From an uncultured Bacilli bacterium (GTDB lineage: Bacteria > Bacillota_I > Bacilli_A > RF39 > UBA660), in contig CAKOXC010000004.1 in assembly GCA_934129945.1 (NCBI GenBank), positions 1 to 64,000 of the forward strand: DNA of 64,000 nucleotides, given 5' to 3'. The position numbers were made by a program, and so were the translations under genes. Each line of letters opens with the position of its first letter. Position 1 is the stretch's first letter. Shown here piece by piece: positions 41,786-49,987 of the stretch. Below the pieces are notes generated by a model. That model ran no database searches, was not told the DNA's origin, and saw only the letters and a program-made list of their open reading frames with translations.

Positions 41786-42324
41786 TGGAATTAAAAGGAA
41801 CTAAAACAGAAAAAAATTTAATGGAAGCATTTGCTGGTGAAAGTCAAGCAAGAAATAAATATACTTATTTTGCATCTAAAGCAAAAAAAGATGGTTATGA
41901 ACAAATAGCAGCTATTTTTGAAGAAACTGCTAATAATGAAAAAGAACATGCTAAACTATGGTTTAAATATTTAGAAGGTGGCGAAATAAAAGATACTAAA
42001 GCTAATTTAGAAGCTGCTGCAAATGGAGAAAATTTTGAATGGACAGATATGTATGAAAGAATGGCTATAGAAGCAGAAGAAGAAGGATTTAATGAAATAG
42101 CAGCTAAATTTAGAATGGTCGGAGCTATTGAAAAAGAACATGAAGAAAGATATAGAAAACTATTAAAAAATATAAATGATGAAGTAGTATTTTCTAATGA
42201 TGAAGATTGTATCTGGATTTGTAGAAATTGTGGTCATGTAGTTATTGGTAAAAAAGCACCACTTGTATGTCCAGTATGTAACCATAAACAAAGTTTCTTT
42301 GAAAGAAAAGCAAATAATTATTAA
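41785..42324 (+). CDS. rbr: Rubrerythrin
   Basis: A 179-residue non-haem iron protein that reduces hydrogen peroxide in anaerobes. The N-terminal four-helix diiron domain has EAFAGESQARNKYTYFA and two ExxH-type ligand motifs (NEKEHAKLW and IEKEHEERY). The C-terminal rubredoxin-like domain has CRNCGHV and CPVCNH (two CxxC). It is translationally coupled to the PerR-type regulator, consistent with peroxide defence. Confidence 0.96.
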   Translation: MELKGTKTEKNLMEAFAGESQARNKYTYFASKAKKDGYEQIAAIFEETANNEKEHAKLWFKYLEGGEIKDTKANLEAAANGENFEWTDMYERMAIEAEEEGFNEIAAKFRMVGAIEKEHEERYRKLLKNINDEVVFSNDEDCIWICRNCGHVVIGKKAPLVCPVCNHKQSFFERKANNY

Positions 42325-42340
42325 TAAAAAATATACTTTG

Positions 42341-42349
42341 TGTTATAAT
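42341..42349 (+). promoter_or_regulatory. Extended -10 promoter before the gene at 42376
   Basis: TGTTATAAT (42341-42349), an extended -10 element used repeatedly in this window; no clear -35. Confidence 0.5.
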
Positions 42350-42375
42350 ATCCTCCAAGTAAGGGGGATTTTTAT

Positions 42376-42981
42376 ATGTATGTAAAAGATAAAGAAATGT
42401 ATCATTTTCATACACCAAATGAATATGATAATTTATGGTATGTAGGTAATGAAATAATAGTAGATGATAGTTTTAATTCAATGTTTTATGAAATAGGAAT
42501 GTCTCAAACATTTACAATAAAAGGTGATGATGACACGTTATATCAAGTTGATTATTATTTAAATGAATTCTTAAAAGAAATAGATAATAAAAGCAAAGAA
42601 GATATTATTGAATTACTAAAAGAAGCTACAAATATAACTCATGATATAGCTTTAAGGGATCGTGAGTTATTAATGGAAGAATGTCGAAGATTATACTATC
42701 CCGATAAAGTTAGTAGAAATCATGCTATGTATTTATGTGATGAAAAATCTTTAGATTTTTGGCAAAGTCAATTATCTAAAGATACTAGTTTATTTAAATT
42801 ATCTATAACTGGAAAACTATTTCAAAGTCATAATGATTTAGTTCCAAATCGTGCTTTTTCAGGAGAACTTATGATTGAAGAAGCTAAAAAATACTGGGAA
42901 GCTAATTTAGAAAATTGTGATGAAAGTAAAAGTGAATATCTTTTTCAAGGACATGCTAAAATTCTTAAAAAAATTAAATAA
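42376..42981 (+). CDS. DUF2441-like protein
   Basis: A 201-residue cytosolic protein. The N-terminus (MYHFHTPNEYDNLWYVGNEIIVD) and the middle segment ECRRLYYPDKVSRNHAMYLCDE with a following Trp resemble DUF2441 proteins, whose function is unknown; some resemble ADP-ribosyltransferase-like folds, but that cannot be judged here. AAGGGGG precedes ATG 42376. It is a single-gene unit with its own promoter and terminator. Confidence 0.65.
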   Translation: MYVKDKEMYHFHTPNEYDNLWYVGNEIIVDDSFNSMFYEIGMSQTFTIKGDDDTLYQVDYYLNEFLKEIDNKSKEDIIELLKEATNITHDIALRDRELLMEECRRLYYPDKVSRNHAMYLCDEKSLDFWQSQLSKDTSLFKLSITGKLFQSHNDLVPNRAFSGELMIEEAKKYWEANLENCDESKSEYLFQGHAKILKKIK

Positions 42982-42983
42982 TT

Positions 42984-43015
42984 AATACTCTAATAAATTT
43001 GAGTATTTTTTTTTT
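42984..43015 (+). terminator. Terminator after the DUF2441-like gene
   Basis: AATACTC (42984-42990) and GAGTATT (43001-43007) with a 10-nt loop and a long T run. Confidence 0.8.
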
Positions 43016-43025
43016 GGAATAATAA

Positions 43026-43034
43026 TGTTATAAT
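43026..43034 (+). promoter_or_regulatory. Extended -10 promoter before the DUF3048 gene
   Basis: TGTTATAAT (43026-43034); start of transcription near 43041, just before the ribosome site AGGTGG. Confidence 0.5.
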
Positions 43035-43063
43035 TGACATAAGATAGGTGGTTATATGAAAAT

Positions 43064-44158
43064 ATGAAAAATAAAAAGACAAAAAAACATTTCTTTAAAA
43101 ATTTAAGTAAAAAGAAAAAAATAGCTTTAATAGTTATATCAGTACTATTAGTAATAACAATTGGAATAGGTACATATTTTTGCTTCTTCTATGACAAAGA
43201 TAATAGTAGTATTAAAAAAGTTATAGATAAAGTTACTAAAAAAGAAGAAGTAAAAAAGATAACTATAGTAGATCCAGATTCAAAAACAAGACCTTATGCA
43301 GTAATGATTAATAATCTTGGCGTTGCAAGACCTTATCAAAGTGGATTACAAGATGCATATATGATTTATGAATTTATTGTTGAAGGTGGAATTACAAGAT
43401 ATCTAGCATTATTTAAAGATGTAAATTTTGATAGAATAGGTACTATAAGAAGTTCTAGACATTATTATCTTGACTATGTTTTAGAAAATGATGCAATTTA
43501 TGTACACTGGGGTGGAAGTGAATTTGCTTATAATGATATTAGAAACCTTGGTATTAATAATGTTGATGGTATGACTTATGGTGGAAAATATTTTTGGAAA
43601 GATAAATCATTAAACGTGTCAACAGAACATACAGCGTATAGTAAAACAGAAATGATTAATAATGCAGTTAATAAATTAGGTTATCGTAAAGAAACGGATA
43701 AAGGATTACTATTAAATTATAGTGTTGATCCAGTTGATCTTTCAAACGATGAAACAAGTATTGATGCAAATAGTATAGATATTGTATATTCTAATGTAAT
43801 TAAAGATCACTATGATTATGATAGTGAAAATAAAGTTTATAAAAGAAGTGTAAATGGTAAAGCACATACTGATTATGTAACAAAACAACAATATACATTT
43901 AAGAATATAATTACATATCAAGTAGAAAATACTATGATAGCTGGTGATTATAAAGGAAGACAAAACTTAAATAATATTGGTAGTGGTGAAGGATATTATA
44001 TAAGTGAAGGAAAAGCTGTAAAAATAACTTGGTCAAAATCAAGTAGGGAAGCTAAGACTGTTTATAAATTAAAATCTACAGGTGAAGAATTAAAAGTAAA
44101 TGATGGTAACACATTTATTCAAGTACAACCTTTAAATCAAGAATTAACAATATCATAA
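43064..44158 (+). CDS. DUF3048 (YerB-like) membrane-anchored protein
   Basis: A 364-residue protein with a basic N-terminus, one membrane span (about residues 18-39) and an outside DUF3048 domain: RPYAVMINNLGVARPYQSGL near 78-97, then EGGITRYLALF, GTIRSSRHYY and a C-terminal domain with YKGRQNLNNIGSGEGYYI-like sequence. Bacillus YerB is a lipoprotein of unknown function; here a membrane span replaces the lipobox. The best-placed ATG (43056) opens a three-codon reading frame whose TGA overlaps the ATG 43064 used here. Confidence 0.87.
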   Translation: MKNKKTKKHFFKNLSKKKKIALIVISVLLVITIGIGTYFCFFYDKDNSSIKKVIDKVTKKEEVKKITIVDPDSKTRPYAVMINNLGVARPYQSGLQDAYMIYEFIVEGGITRYLALFKDVNFDRIGTIRSSRHYYLDYVLENDAIYVHWGGSEFAYNDIRNLGINNVDGMTYGGKYFWKDKSLNVSTEHTAYSKTEMINNAVNKLGYRKETDKGLLLNYSVDPVDLSNDETSIDANSIDIVYSNVIKDHYDYDSENKVYKRSVNGKAHTDYVTKQQYTFKNIITYQVENTMIAGDYKGRQNLNNIGSGEGYYISEGKAVKITWSKSSREAKTVYKLKSTGEELKVNDGNTFIQVQPLNQELTIS

Positions 44159-44197
44159 AATAAAATTTAAAGCATATCTTTTAGTAGGAGGAATTAT

Positions 44198-44578
44198 ATG
44201 GATGCATTTACTAATTTTTTAGCAAACAATTATGTGTGGTTTTTAATTATTTCTTTAATATTAATTTTTGCTTTAATTGGGTATTTAGTTGATTCTAAAG
44301 AAATAAAAAGTGGTAAAAAAATAAAAAAACAAAAGGAAGAATTAAAAGTAGTTGATTTTTCTACTATTGATCAAAGTAAATCTTTAAATCAAAGCATAAA
44401 AGAAGAAAATAAAACTGATTTAAATTTAGATAACTATGTCAATAAAACTAATGAGGTTAATAAAACTACAGAAGAAAATCTAAATACCTTAAATGATTCT
44501 AATGAAAAAAATGGGTTAAATACTATTAACTTAGATGAAGCAGGAGAAATACCTGATTTAGAAGAACCTCAAAAATAA
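44198..44578 (+). CDS. Small single-pass membrane protein
   Basis: A 126-residue protein with one membrane span (about residues 13-32) and a long charged cytosolic tail rich in Asn, Glu, Lys and Thr with low complexity. No family recognised. An AGGAGG site precedes ATG 44198. It lies 40 nt after the DUF3048 gene and probably shares its transcript. Confidence 0.7.
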   Translation: MDAFTNFLANNYVWFLIISLILIFALIGYLVDSKEIKSGKKIKKQKEELKVVDFSTIDQSKSLNQSIKEENKTDLNLDNYVNKTNEVNKTTEENLNTLNDSNEKNGLNTINLDEAGEIPDLEEPQK

Positions 44579-44608
44579 GAAAATGAATTTAAATAAAATG
44601 TAAATGAA

Positions 44609-44643
44609 TAAAATAAGTATTGAATTACTTATTTTATTTTTTT
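44609..44643 (+). terminator. Terminator before tsaE
   Basis: AAAATAAGTA (44610-44619) and TACTTATTTT (44626-44635), 6-nt loop, T-rich tail. It supports starting tsaE at 44667 rather than further upstream. Confidence 0.85.
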
Positions 44644-44666
44644 ATAATATTTATAGGGTGATAATA

Positions 44667-45119
44667 ATGGATTATAAATATACTTCAAGAAGCGAAAAAG
44701 ATACAATGGAACTTGCACAAAATATCGAAAGTGAAAAATTTCCAGGAATGATTATCTGCCTTAACGGTGAACTTGGCAGTGGAAAAACAGTATTTGTTAA
44801 AGGATTTGCACAAGCACTTGGAATTGATGAAACAATTACGAGTCCAACATTCAATTTAGTAAAAGAATATTTAAGTGGAGAAATGCCATTATATCACATG
44901 GATGTATATCGTTTGGAAAATTCATGTGAAACAGTTGGATTTGATGATTATTTTAATAAAGATGCAGTTTCAATAGTTGAGTGGTCAGATATGATTTGTG
45001 ATTGTCTTCCAGAAGAAAGATTAGAAATTAAATTTAAGGTAATTGATGAGAATACAAGAGTATTATATTTAAAACCAATAGGTGAAAAATATATTAACTT
45101 GGTTGAATCAGTATTATAG
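44667..45119 (+). CDS. tsaE: tRNA threonylcarbamoyladenosine biosynthesis ATPase TsaE
   Basis: A 150-residue P-loop protein needed for t6A37 modification of ANN-decoding tRNAs. Walker A is GELGSGKT, followed by TSPTFNLVKEY, the YHMDVYRLE strand and VEWSD, all typical of TsaE. ATG 44667 behind AGGGTGAT is chosen over an in-frame upstream ATG that lies inside the preceding terminator. tsaB, rimI and tsaD follow, so the t6A genes are clustered. Confidence 0.95.
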   Translation: MDYKYTSRSEKDTMELAQNIESEKFPGMIICLNGELGSGKTVFVKGFAQALGIDETITSPTFNLVKEYLSGEMPLYHMDVYRLENSCETVGFDDYFNKDAVSIVEWSDMICDCLPEERLEIKFKVIDENTRVLYLKPIGEKYINLVESVL

Positions 45120-45141
45120 AAGAATTATCTTCTTTTTTTTT
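45118..45141 (+). terminator. Short terminator after tsaE
   Basis: AGAAGA (45118-45123) and TCTTCT (45128-45133) with a T-rich run. The stop codon of tsaE lies at its edge. Confidence 0.7.
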
Positions 45142-45185
45142 ATTTTTTGTGATAAAATTAATTACTGGTAAGTGGAGTGATTGAT

Positions 45186-45749
45186 ATGTATTCATTATTT
45201 ATAGATACACATAACGAATTAATAAAAATTATTTTATTTAAAGATGGTAAAATATTAACTGATAAAGAAAAAATGTCTAATATGCAACACAGTGTTTATA
45301 CAATGCCAATGATTGAAGAAACTTTAAAAGAAAATAATATTGAAAGTAGTAATTTAAATGAAATAATTGTTGTAAATGGACCTGGATCATTTACAGGAGT
45401 AAGAATTGGTGTAACAATAGCAAAAACTATGGCTTACTTATTAAATATTCCAATTAAATCTATAGACACTTTAAAAATGCAAGCATTATTAATAGATAAA
45501 GATAAAAAAATAGTTATTGAAAATGAGAAAAATGGTAAATATTTAGGTATGTTTGATAAAAATAATAATATTATTCAAAAATATAAATATATGAAAAATA
45601 GTGAATTTGAAGAATTTATAAAAGATAATATTATTGATGAAGTAAAAATAAATTATGAGATGTTATATGAAAAATTAAAGGATGAACAAAATATTAATCC
45701 TCATGCAGTAAATCCTTTATATATTAAAGTAATTGAGGTATTAAAATGA
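45186..45749 (+). CDS. tsaB: TsaB-like t6A biosynthesis protein
   Basis: A 187-residue ASKHA-fold protein that pairs with TsaD. The N-terminal LFIDTHNELIKI strand is degenerate compared with TsaD, as usual in TsaB, and the diagnostic VVNGPGSFTGVRIGVTIAK segment is intact. It is somewhat shorter than most TsaB proteins (about 220), with a reduced C-terminal half. ATG 45186 is used (GGAGTGAT upstream). It overlaps rimI by 4 nt. Confidence 0.92.
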   Translation: MYSLFIDTHNELIKIILFKDGKILTDKEKMSNMQHSVYTMPMIEETLKENNIESSNLNEIIVVNGPGSFTGVRIGVTIAKTMAYLLNIPIKSIDTLKMQALLIDKDKKIVIENEKNGKYLGMFDKNNNIIQKYKYMKNSEFEEFIKDNIIDEVKINYEMLYEKLKDEQNINPHAVNPLYIKVIEVLK

Positions 45750-46177
45750 TAAGGAAAGCTAATATAAAAGATAAAGAAGATATAATAAGACTTGGTAATT
45801 TAGTTAATCATAATTTTTCAAGTGTCTATGACATGGATGAATATTTTTCAAATGATTATAATGTGATTTATTTAGATATTGAAAATGGAAAAATAGTTGG
45901 TATGATTATGGCAATTATTTTATATGAATCATGTGAAGTACTAAATATTGTAGTAGAGGACAATTTTAGAAGAAAAGGTATTGCTTCTAATCTTATGGAT
46001 ACATTAATTTCAGAATTTCCTGAAAATATAGAAATACTTACTTTAGAGGTTGATGTAAATAATAAAAATGCTATAAAATTATATCAAAAATTTGGTTTAG
46101 AAATAATAAATACTAGAAAAGATTATTATGAAAATAGTGATGCCTATTTAATGGGGGTAAAATATGAAAGATGTTAA
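45746..46177 (+). CDS. rimI: GNAT acetyltransferase, RimI-like
   Basis: A 143-residue GNAT-fold N-acetyltransferase. The acetyl-CoA-binding motif is VEDNFRRKGIASNLM, followed by LEVDVNNKNAIKLYQKFGLE, typical of RimI, which acetylates the N-terminus of ribosomal protein S18. Its position between tsaB and tsaD is the common arrangement in Bacillota. It overlaps tsaB by 4 nt and tsaD by 14 nt. Confidence 0.9.
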   Translation: MIRKANIKDKEDIIRLGNLVNHNFSSVYDMDEYFSNDYNVIYLDIENGKIVGMIMAIILYESCEVLNIVVEDNFRRKGIASNLMDTLISEFPENIEILTLEVDVNNKNAIKLYQKFGLEIINTRKDYYENSDAYLMGVKYERC

Positions 46178-47189
46178 CATTTTAGCTATTGAATCATCAT
46201 GTGATGAAACTTCAATGGCAATTATAAAAAATGGAAGTGAAGTTGTAAGTCTTACAATTTTAACACAAATGGATACACATGCAGAGTTTGGTGGAGTAGT
46301 GCCTGAAATTGCTTCACGTATGCATACAGAAAATATTACTATGGTTTTAGATGAAACACTAAAAAAAGCATCTTTATCTAAAGATGATATAGATGCTATA
46401 GCTGTTACTTATGCTCCTGGATTACTTGGAAGTTTACTTGTAGGGTTAGAATGTGCTAAAACAATTGCACTTGTTTGGAATAAACCATTAATTAAAATTA
46501 ATCATACAATCGGGCATATTTATGCTAATAATTTAATTAAAAAAATGCAATTTCCTCTTTTAGCTTTAATAGTAAGTGGTGGACATACCGATATGGTAAT
46601 TATGAAAGATGATTATGAATTTGAAATTTTAGGTTCTACTTTGGATGATTCTATTGGGGAAGTTTATGATAAAGTTGCAAGAGTACTTGAATTAAAATAT
46701 CCTGGTGGCCCTAATGTAGAAAAAATGGCCTTAAATGGAACTTATTCTTATGATTTACCAAAACCAGTAAATGATAGTACATATAATTTTAGTTTTAGTG
46801 GATTAAAAAGTGCGGTTATTAATTTAGTTCATAATGAAGAACAAAGAAATCATGAAATTAGAAAAGAAGATTTAGCATGTAGTTTTCAAACTATTGCTAT
46901 TGATGAATTAGTTAGAAAAGTAGAGTTGGCTTTAAAAAATACTGGCATTAAAAATATGATTATTGCTGGTGGCGTTTCTGCTAATAAATATTTAAGAGAG
47001 CAAATGAAGATTGTGTGTGAAAAATACAACGTAGATTTAACTGTTCCTGATTTGATTTATTGTACAGATAATGCTGCTATGATTGGAGCTGCTGCATATC
47101 CTCTTTATTTAAAAAAAGAATTCTGTGGTTTGGATACAAATGCTTCAAGTCAAATATCAATAAAATATTATGATACTTCAAAAAAATAA
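46164..47189 (+). CDS. tsaD: tRNA threonylcarbamoyltransferase TsaD
   Basis: A 341-residue ASKHA-fold enzyme that transfers the threonylcarbamoyl group to A37 of tRNA. It has AIESSCDETSMAI at the start, the metal-binding HxxxH motif in INHTIGHIYAN, LIVSGGHTDMV, and the C-terminal IAGGVSANKYLRE and DNAAMIG motifs. Length is normal. It is the last gene of the tsaE-tsaB-rimI-tsaD group. Confidence 0.97.
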   Translation: MKDVNILAIESSCDETSMAIIKNGSEVVSLTILTQMDTHAEFGGVVPEIASRMHTENITMVLDETLKKASLSKDDIDAIAVTYAPGLLGSLLVGLECAKTIALVWNKPLIKINHTIGHIYANNLIKKMQFPLLALIVSGGHTDMVIMKDDYEFEILGSTLDDSIGEVYDKVARVLELKYPGGPNVEKMALNGTYSYDLPKPVNDSTYNFSFSGLKSAVINLVHNEEQRNHEIRKEDLACSFQTIAIDELVRKVELALKNTGIKNMIIAGGVSANKYLREQMKIVCEKYNVDLTVPDLIYCTDNAAMIGAAAYPLYLKKEFCGLDTNASSQISIKYYDTSKK

Positions 47190-47271
47190 TGAAAAGTAAA
47201 AATGGTGGACAAATATACTTAAATATTCTATAGTAAATAAACATAGTAATTATGTTGTTCAATTTTTTGTA

Positions 47272-47277
47272 TATAAT
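47272..47277 (+). promoter_or_regulatory. -10 element of the candidate antitoxin RNA
   Basis: TATAAT (47272-47277) within a T-rich upstream region. No good -35 at 17 nt. The candidate RNA would start near 47284, just inside the first repeat. A small inverted repeat (AACATA...TATGTT, 47240-47256) lies upstream. Confidence 0.45.
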
Positions 47278-47279
47278 AT

Positions 47280-47356
47280 AAAAAAGCAGGTGAAGCCAGC
47301 CTTAAATGGCAGCTAAAAAAGTAGGTTAGAGAGCAGACTCTAATCTTTTATTTTTA
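47280..47356 (+). ncRNA. Candidate type III antitoxin RNA (ToxI-like) with terminator
   Basis: Two adjacent units of 35 nt start with the same AAAAAAG(C/T)AGGT: 47280-47314 and 47315-47349. The first contains GCC/GGC pairs able to form a small stem. The second ends in TTAGAG (47326-47331) pairing with CTCTAA (47338-47343) and a T-rich tail, a terminator just before the toxin remnant. Tandem short repeats followed by a terminator and then a ToxN/AbiQ-type gene is the layout of type III toxin-antitoxin loci. With only two imperfect units it may be decayed. Confidence 0.55.
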
Positions 47357-47374
47357 TAAAAACAGGGAGGTTAA

Positions 47375-47832
47375 ATGTATAAAAAATTAAAAATTGTAAA
47401 AGTTAATTCAAAGTATTGCGACTATTTAAGAAAATATGATTGTAGAGTTTCTTTTAATGCTGGTTCTAAATAATTAAGGCCATTTATTGGGGTACTTTTT
47501 AAAAATTGAAAAATACTTTAGACTTAATAAAAATAAAAAATGGTAAATACGGTGTTATAAATTTTAATAATATGATTCCTGTCTATGAAGAAGTGTATAG
47601 TGTATTTGATTTAAATAATAAACCTATTGATAATACAGAAATAAAAAGATTTGAATTATTAAACAATCAGTTACGTTGGATTAATGAAAATAGAAAAGAA
47701 ATATTACTTAAATCAAAACTTCTTTATCATTTATATACTACTAATAAACTTCCTGATAACGTAAAAAGTAGATGCTGTAATTTTCTTATATTAGAAAAAA
47801 ATTGCTTGAATTATAAAAAAAGCCAAAGATAA
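47375..47832 (+). pseudogene. Broken ToxN/AbiQ-type endoribonuclease toxin
   Basis: ATG 47375 behind CAGGGAGG opens a frame reading MYKKLKIVKVNSKYCDYLRK, matching the start of type III toxins of the ToxN/AbiQ/CptN group. A TAA at 47471 interrupts it where the family has an acidic residue before LRPFIGVLF. Soon after, the frame shifts and a stretch of roughly 20-25 codons usual in the family is missing; the rest resumes at about 47506 as KNTLDLIKIKNGKYGVINFNN and continues to 47832. There are thus at least two inactivating lesions. The C-terminal part is also somewhat diverged. Confidence 0.75.
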
Positions 47833-47843
47833 AGGCTTTTTTT
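47815..47843. terminator. Bidirectional terminator
   Basis: AAAAAAAGCC (47815-47824) and GGCTTTTTTT (47834-47843) with a 9-nt loop, between the toxin remnant and the convergent membrane protein gene. Confidence 0.87.
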
Positions 47844-49902
47844 ATAACCAAAACTGTATCATGTTTGATAACTGTTGATAAACAGTAGAATTATAATATT
47901 TAAGACTATAATTTAAATCTACTGGTATTAAAAAGTAATTGAATAAAGTACTACTTAAAAATAATATAATAAATACTAAATTTATATAATACTTTTCTTT
48001 ATCATTAAATTTATCAATATTATTAAATAAAGCAAGTAAGCAAATGGCTGTTGCTAAAAATAATAACCATGAAAAATCTAACATATATCTTGGTAATATT
48101 CCAGCCATTTGAGTATCTAGAATTACCAAAACTACAGCAATTATGTTGCACATAATTGTTAATGTATATACATTAGGGTTATTTATTAAATTCTTAAATT
48201 TCTTTACAAATAATCCTACTATTAGAATTAAGTTACAAGCAATTAATCCACCAAATAATGGCTCAGAAATAGTAACTCCCATGTACTGAGTATCTACAAA
48301 AATTTTATTAATAAACGGGAAAACTAATGATATATCAGGACTTTTAAATAACATATAATAAATTCCTAAGAAAACTCTATCTATATTGAAACCTCTTAAT
48401 GTCATATCATTAGTAGTTAGATTATAATTAGCTCCAAAATCAAAAGGTGATGAAAATCTTATATAGTTATAATACATTAAAGCAAGTCCTACAAGAGCAA
48501 ATGGTATTGCAAATACCATTAATTTTTTTAGTAATTCTTTTTCTTTTAAATAATCTTTAAATATTGGAATACAAAATAAAGAAGTTAAAAGAAGTTGAGG
48601 TCTACATCCAGCAACTAGTGCCATTGAAAAAGAACCTAAAAATACTAATTTTAAATTTAATTTACCATAACTTGTTGATTTGAGCCATAAATATAATCCT
48701 AAAATACTAAAGAATATTGCACTAACTATTGGAACATTATATAGATCAGGTCTTTTTAAAGCATATAGTAAATAAGAACCGTTTATCATTAAACTTGTTA
48801 TTAATAAAAAAGATAATGTAGAAATATTTTTAAAATATTTTTTACATAATTCTTTTAAAAGAAGCAATAATGTAAGTAGAATAAATACTCCAAAAATAAA
48901 TATGTAAGTAGAATTTTTTAAGTCATTGTTAGTTATTAAGTAATAAGGAAAGTATGCAATAACTACTGGAACAACACCAAAATAAACATAATATTTATTA
49001 TTGTAAAATGCATAATCCCATAAATATTTTTCGTTTTCTTCCAGTAGAATTCTTTCACGGTAATTAGTATCATAAGGATTTTTTAAATTTTTTAAAGAAT
49101 CACTAACTTTATAATCTATATCAACTCTTTTATTTTTAAAAGAATTTGCAAGTTCATTATATTCTAATTGATTAAAGCCAGTAGGGTTATTAAAATAATT
49201 ATTAATTTTACTTAAATTATAAAATAGAAATATATTAAAAATAATAAAAGAAGTAATTAAAATATAATTGAATTTTTTATTATATTTTTCATTAGTAATT
49301 AATTTAAATTTATATAATGAACTTCTAGGTCTTATAAAGTAAATAAAACATAAAGAAATAAATAGTATAAAAAATCTTAAATAATTAAAAGCGAATGGTT
49401 TTACCACATTGGCTGTAAAACCATTTATTTTTATTTCATTTTTAAATTTCAAAAAATCATTATCTTTATATAATTTAAAACGAATTTTTAATTTATGAGC
49501 ATTTCCGCTTAAATTTAATTTAACATATTTACTATTTTCAATGTTATTAGTTATTGTCCTTTTAGGAAGACGGTAGTAAATTTTGTTACCTGTATCTTTG
49601 GCGTACAATTTATATTCAACAACATTATCTAAAGATTCTAAGTCTAAATATAAATTGTTAATTTTTTTATAAATATTATCTATTACAATATAATTACTTT
49701 CATTAGTTATTTTATATGTATTATTACCGGTCTTAACCATACCATTATAACTTGTAACTGATAAATTTAAATTATTTTTATAAAATAATGATTCATAAAA
49801 GCGAAAATTAAATACAAATATTTCTAAGAATAAAGAAATACTTAAAAATAATATTATCTTTTTTATGTAATTTTTTTCTAATAAACTTTTGATTTTATTC
49901 AT
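47842..49902 (-). CDS. Large polytopic membrane protein, GT-C-like
   Basis: A 686-residue protein with one N-terminal span, an outside beta-rich domain (about 40-165), then some ten to eleven membrane spans. The outside loop after the second span region contains LEYNELANSF, NPYDTNYRE and YNNKYYVYFGVVPV, a pattern seen in GT-C-type glycosyltransferases and related glycan membrane enzymes of Bacillota. Asp residues of the first loop, usually catalytic, cannot be assigned with certainty. It is divergent from a GT2 gene at 49988, so it probably acts on a surface glycan. Confidence 0.7.
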   Translation of the reverse strand: MNKIKSLLEKNYIKKIILFLSISLFLEIFVFNFRFYESLFYKNNLNLSVTSYNGMVKTGNNTYKITNESNYIVIDNIYKKINNLYLDLESLDNVVEYKLYAKDTGNKIYYRLPKRTITNNIENSKYVKLNLSGNAHKLKIRFKLYKDNDFLKFKNEIKINGFTANVVKPFAFNYLRFFILFISLCFIYFIRPRSSLYKFKLITNEKYNKKFNYILITSFIIFNIFLFYNLSKINNYFNNPTGFNQLEYNELANSFKNKRVDIDYKVSDSLKNLKNPYDTNYRERILLEENEKYLWDYAFYNNKYYVYFGVVPVVIAYFPYYLITNNDLKNSTYIFIFGVFILLTLLLLLKELCKKYFKNISTLSFLLITSLMINGSYLLYALKRPDLYNVPIVSAIFFSILGLYLWLKSTSYGKLNLKLVFLGSFSMALVAGCRPQLLLTSLFCIPIFKDYLKEKELLKKLMVFAIPFALVGLALMYYNYIRFSSPFDFGANYNLTTNDMTLRGFNIDRVFLGIYYMLFKSPDISLVFPFINKIFVDTQYMGVTISEPLFGGLIACNLILIVGLFVKKFKNLINNPNVYTLTIMCNIIAVVLVILDTQMAGILPRYMLDFSWLLFLATAICLLALFNNIDKFNDKEKYYINLVFIILFLSSTLFNYFLIPVDLNYSLKYYNSTVYQQLSNMIQFWL

Positions 49903-49964
49903 ATAAATCTCTCCAGTAAATATTTTAACACATAATTCTTATTTCAAAAACTTAAATTTTAAGA

Positions 49965-49970
49965 TATAAT
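49965..49970 (+). promoter_or_regulatory. -10 element before the GT2 gene
   Basis: TATAAT at 49965-49970, 17 nt before ATG 49988, in the divergent intergenic region. Confidence 0.4.
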
Positions 49971-49987
49971 TATTATGGGGCGATTAT

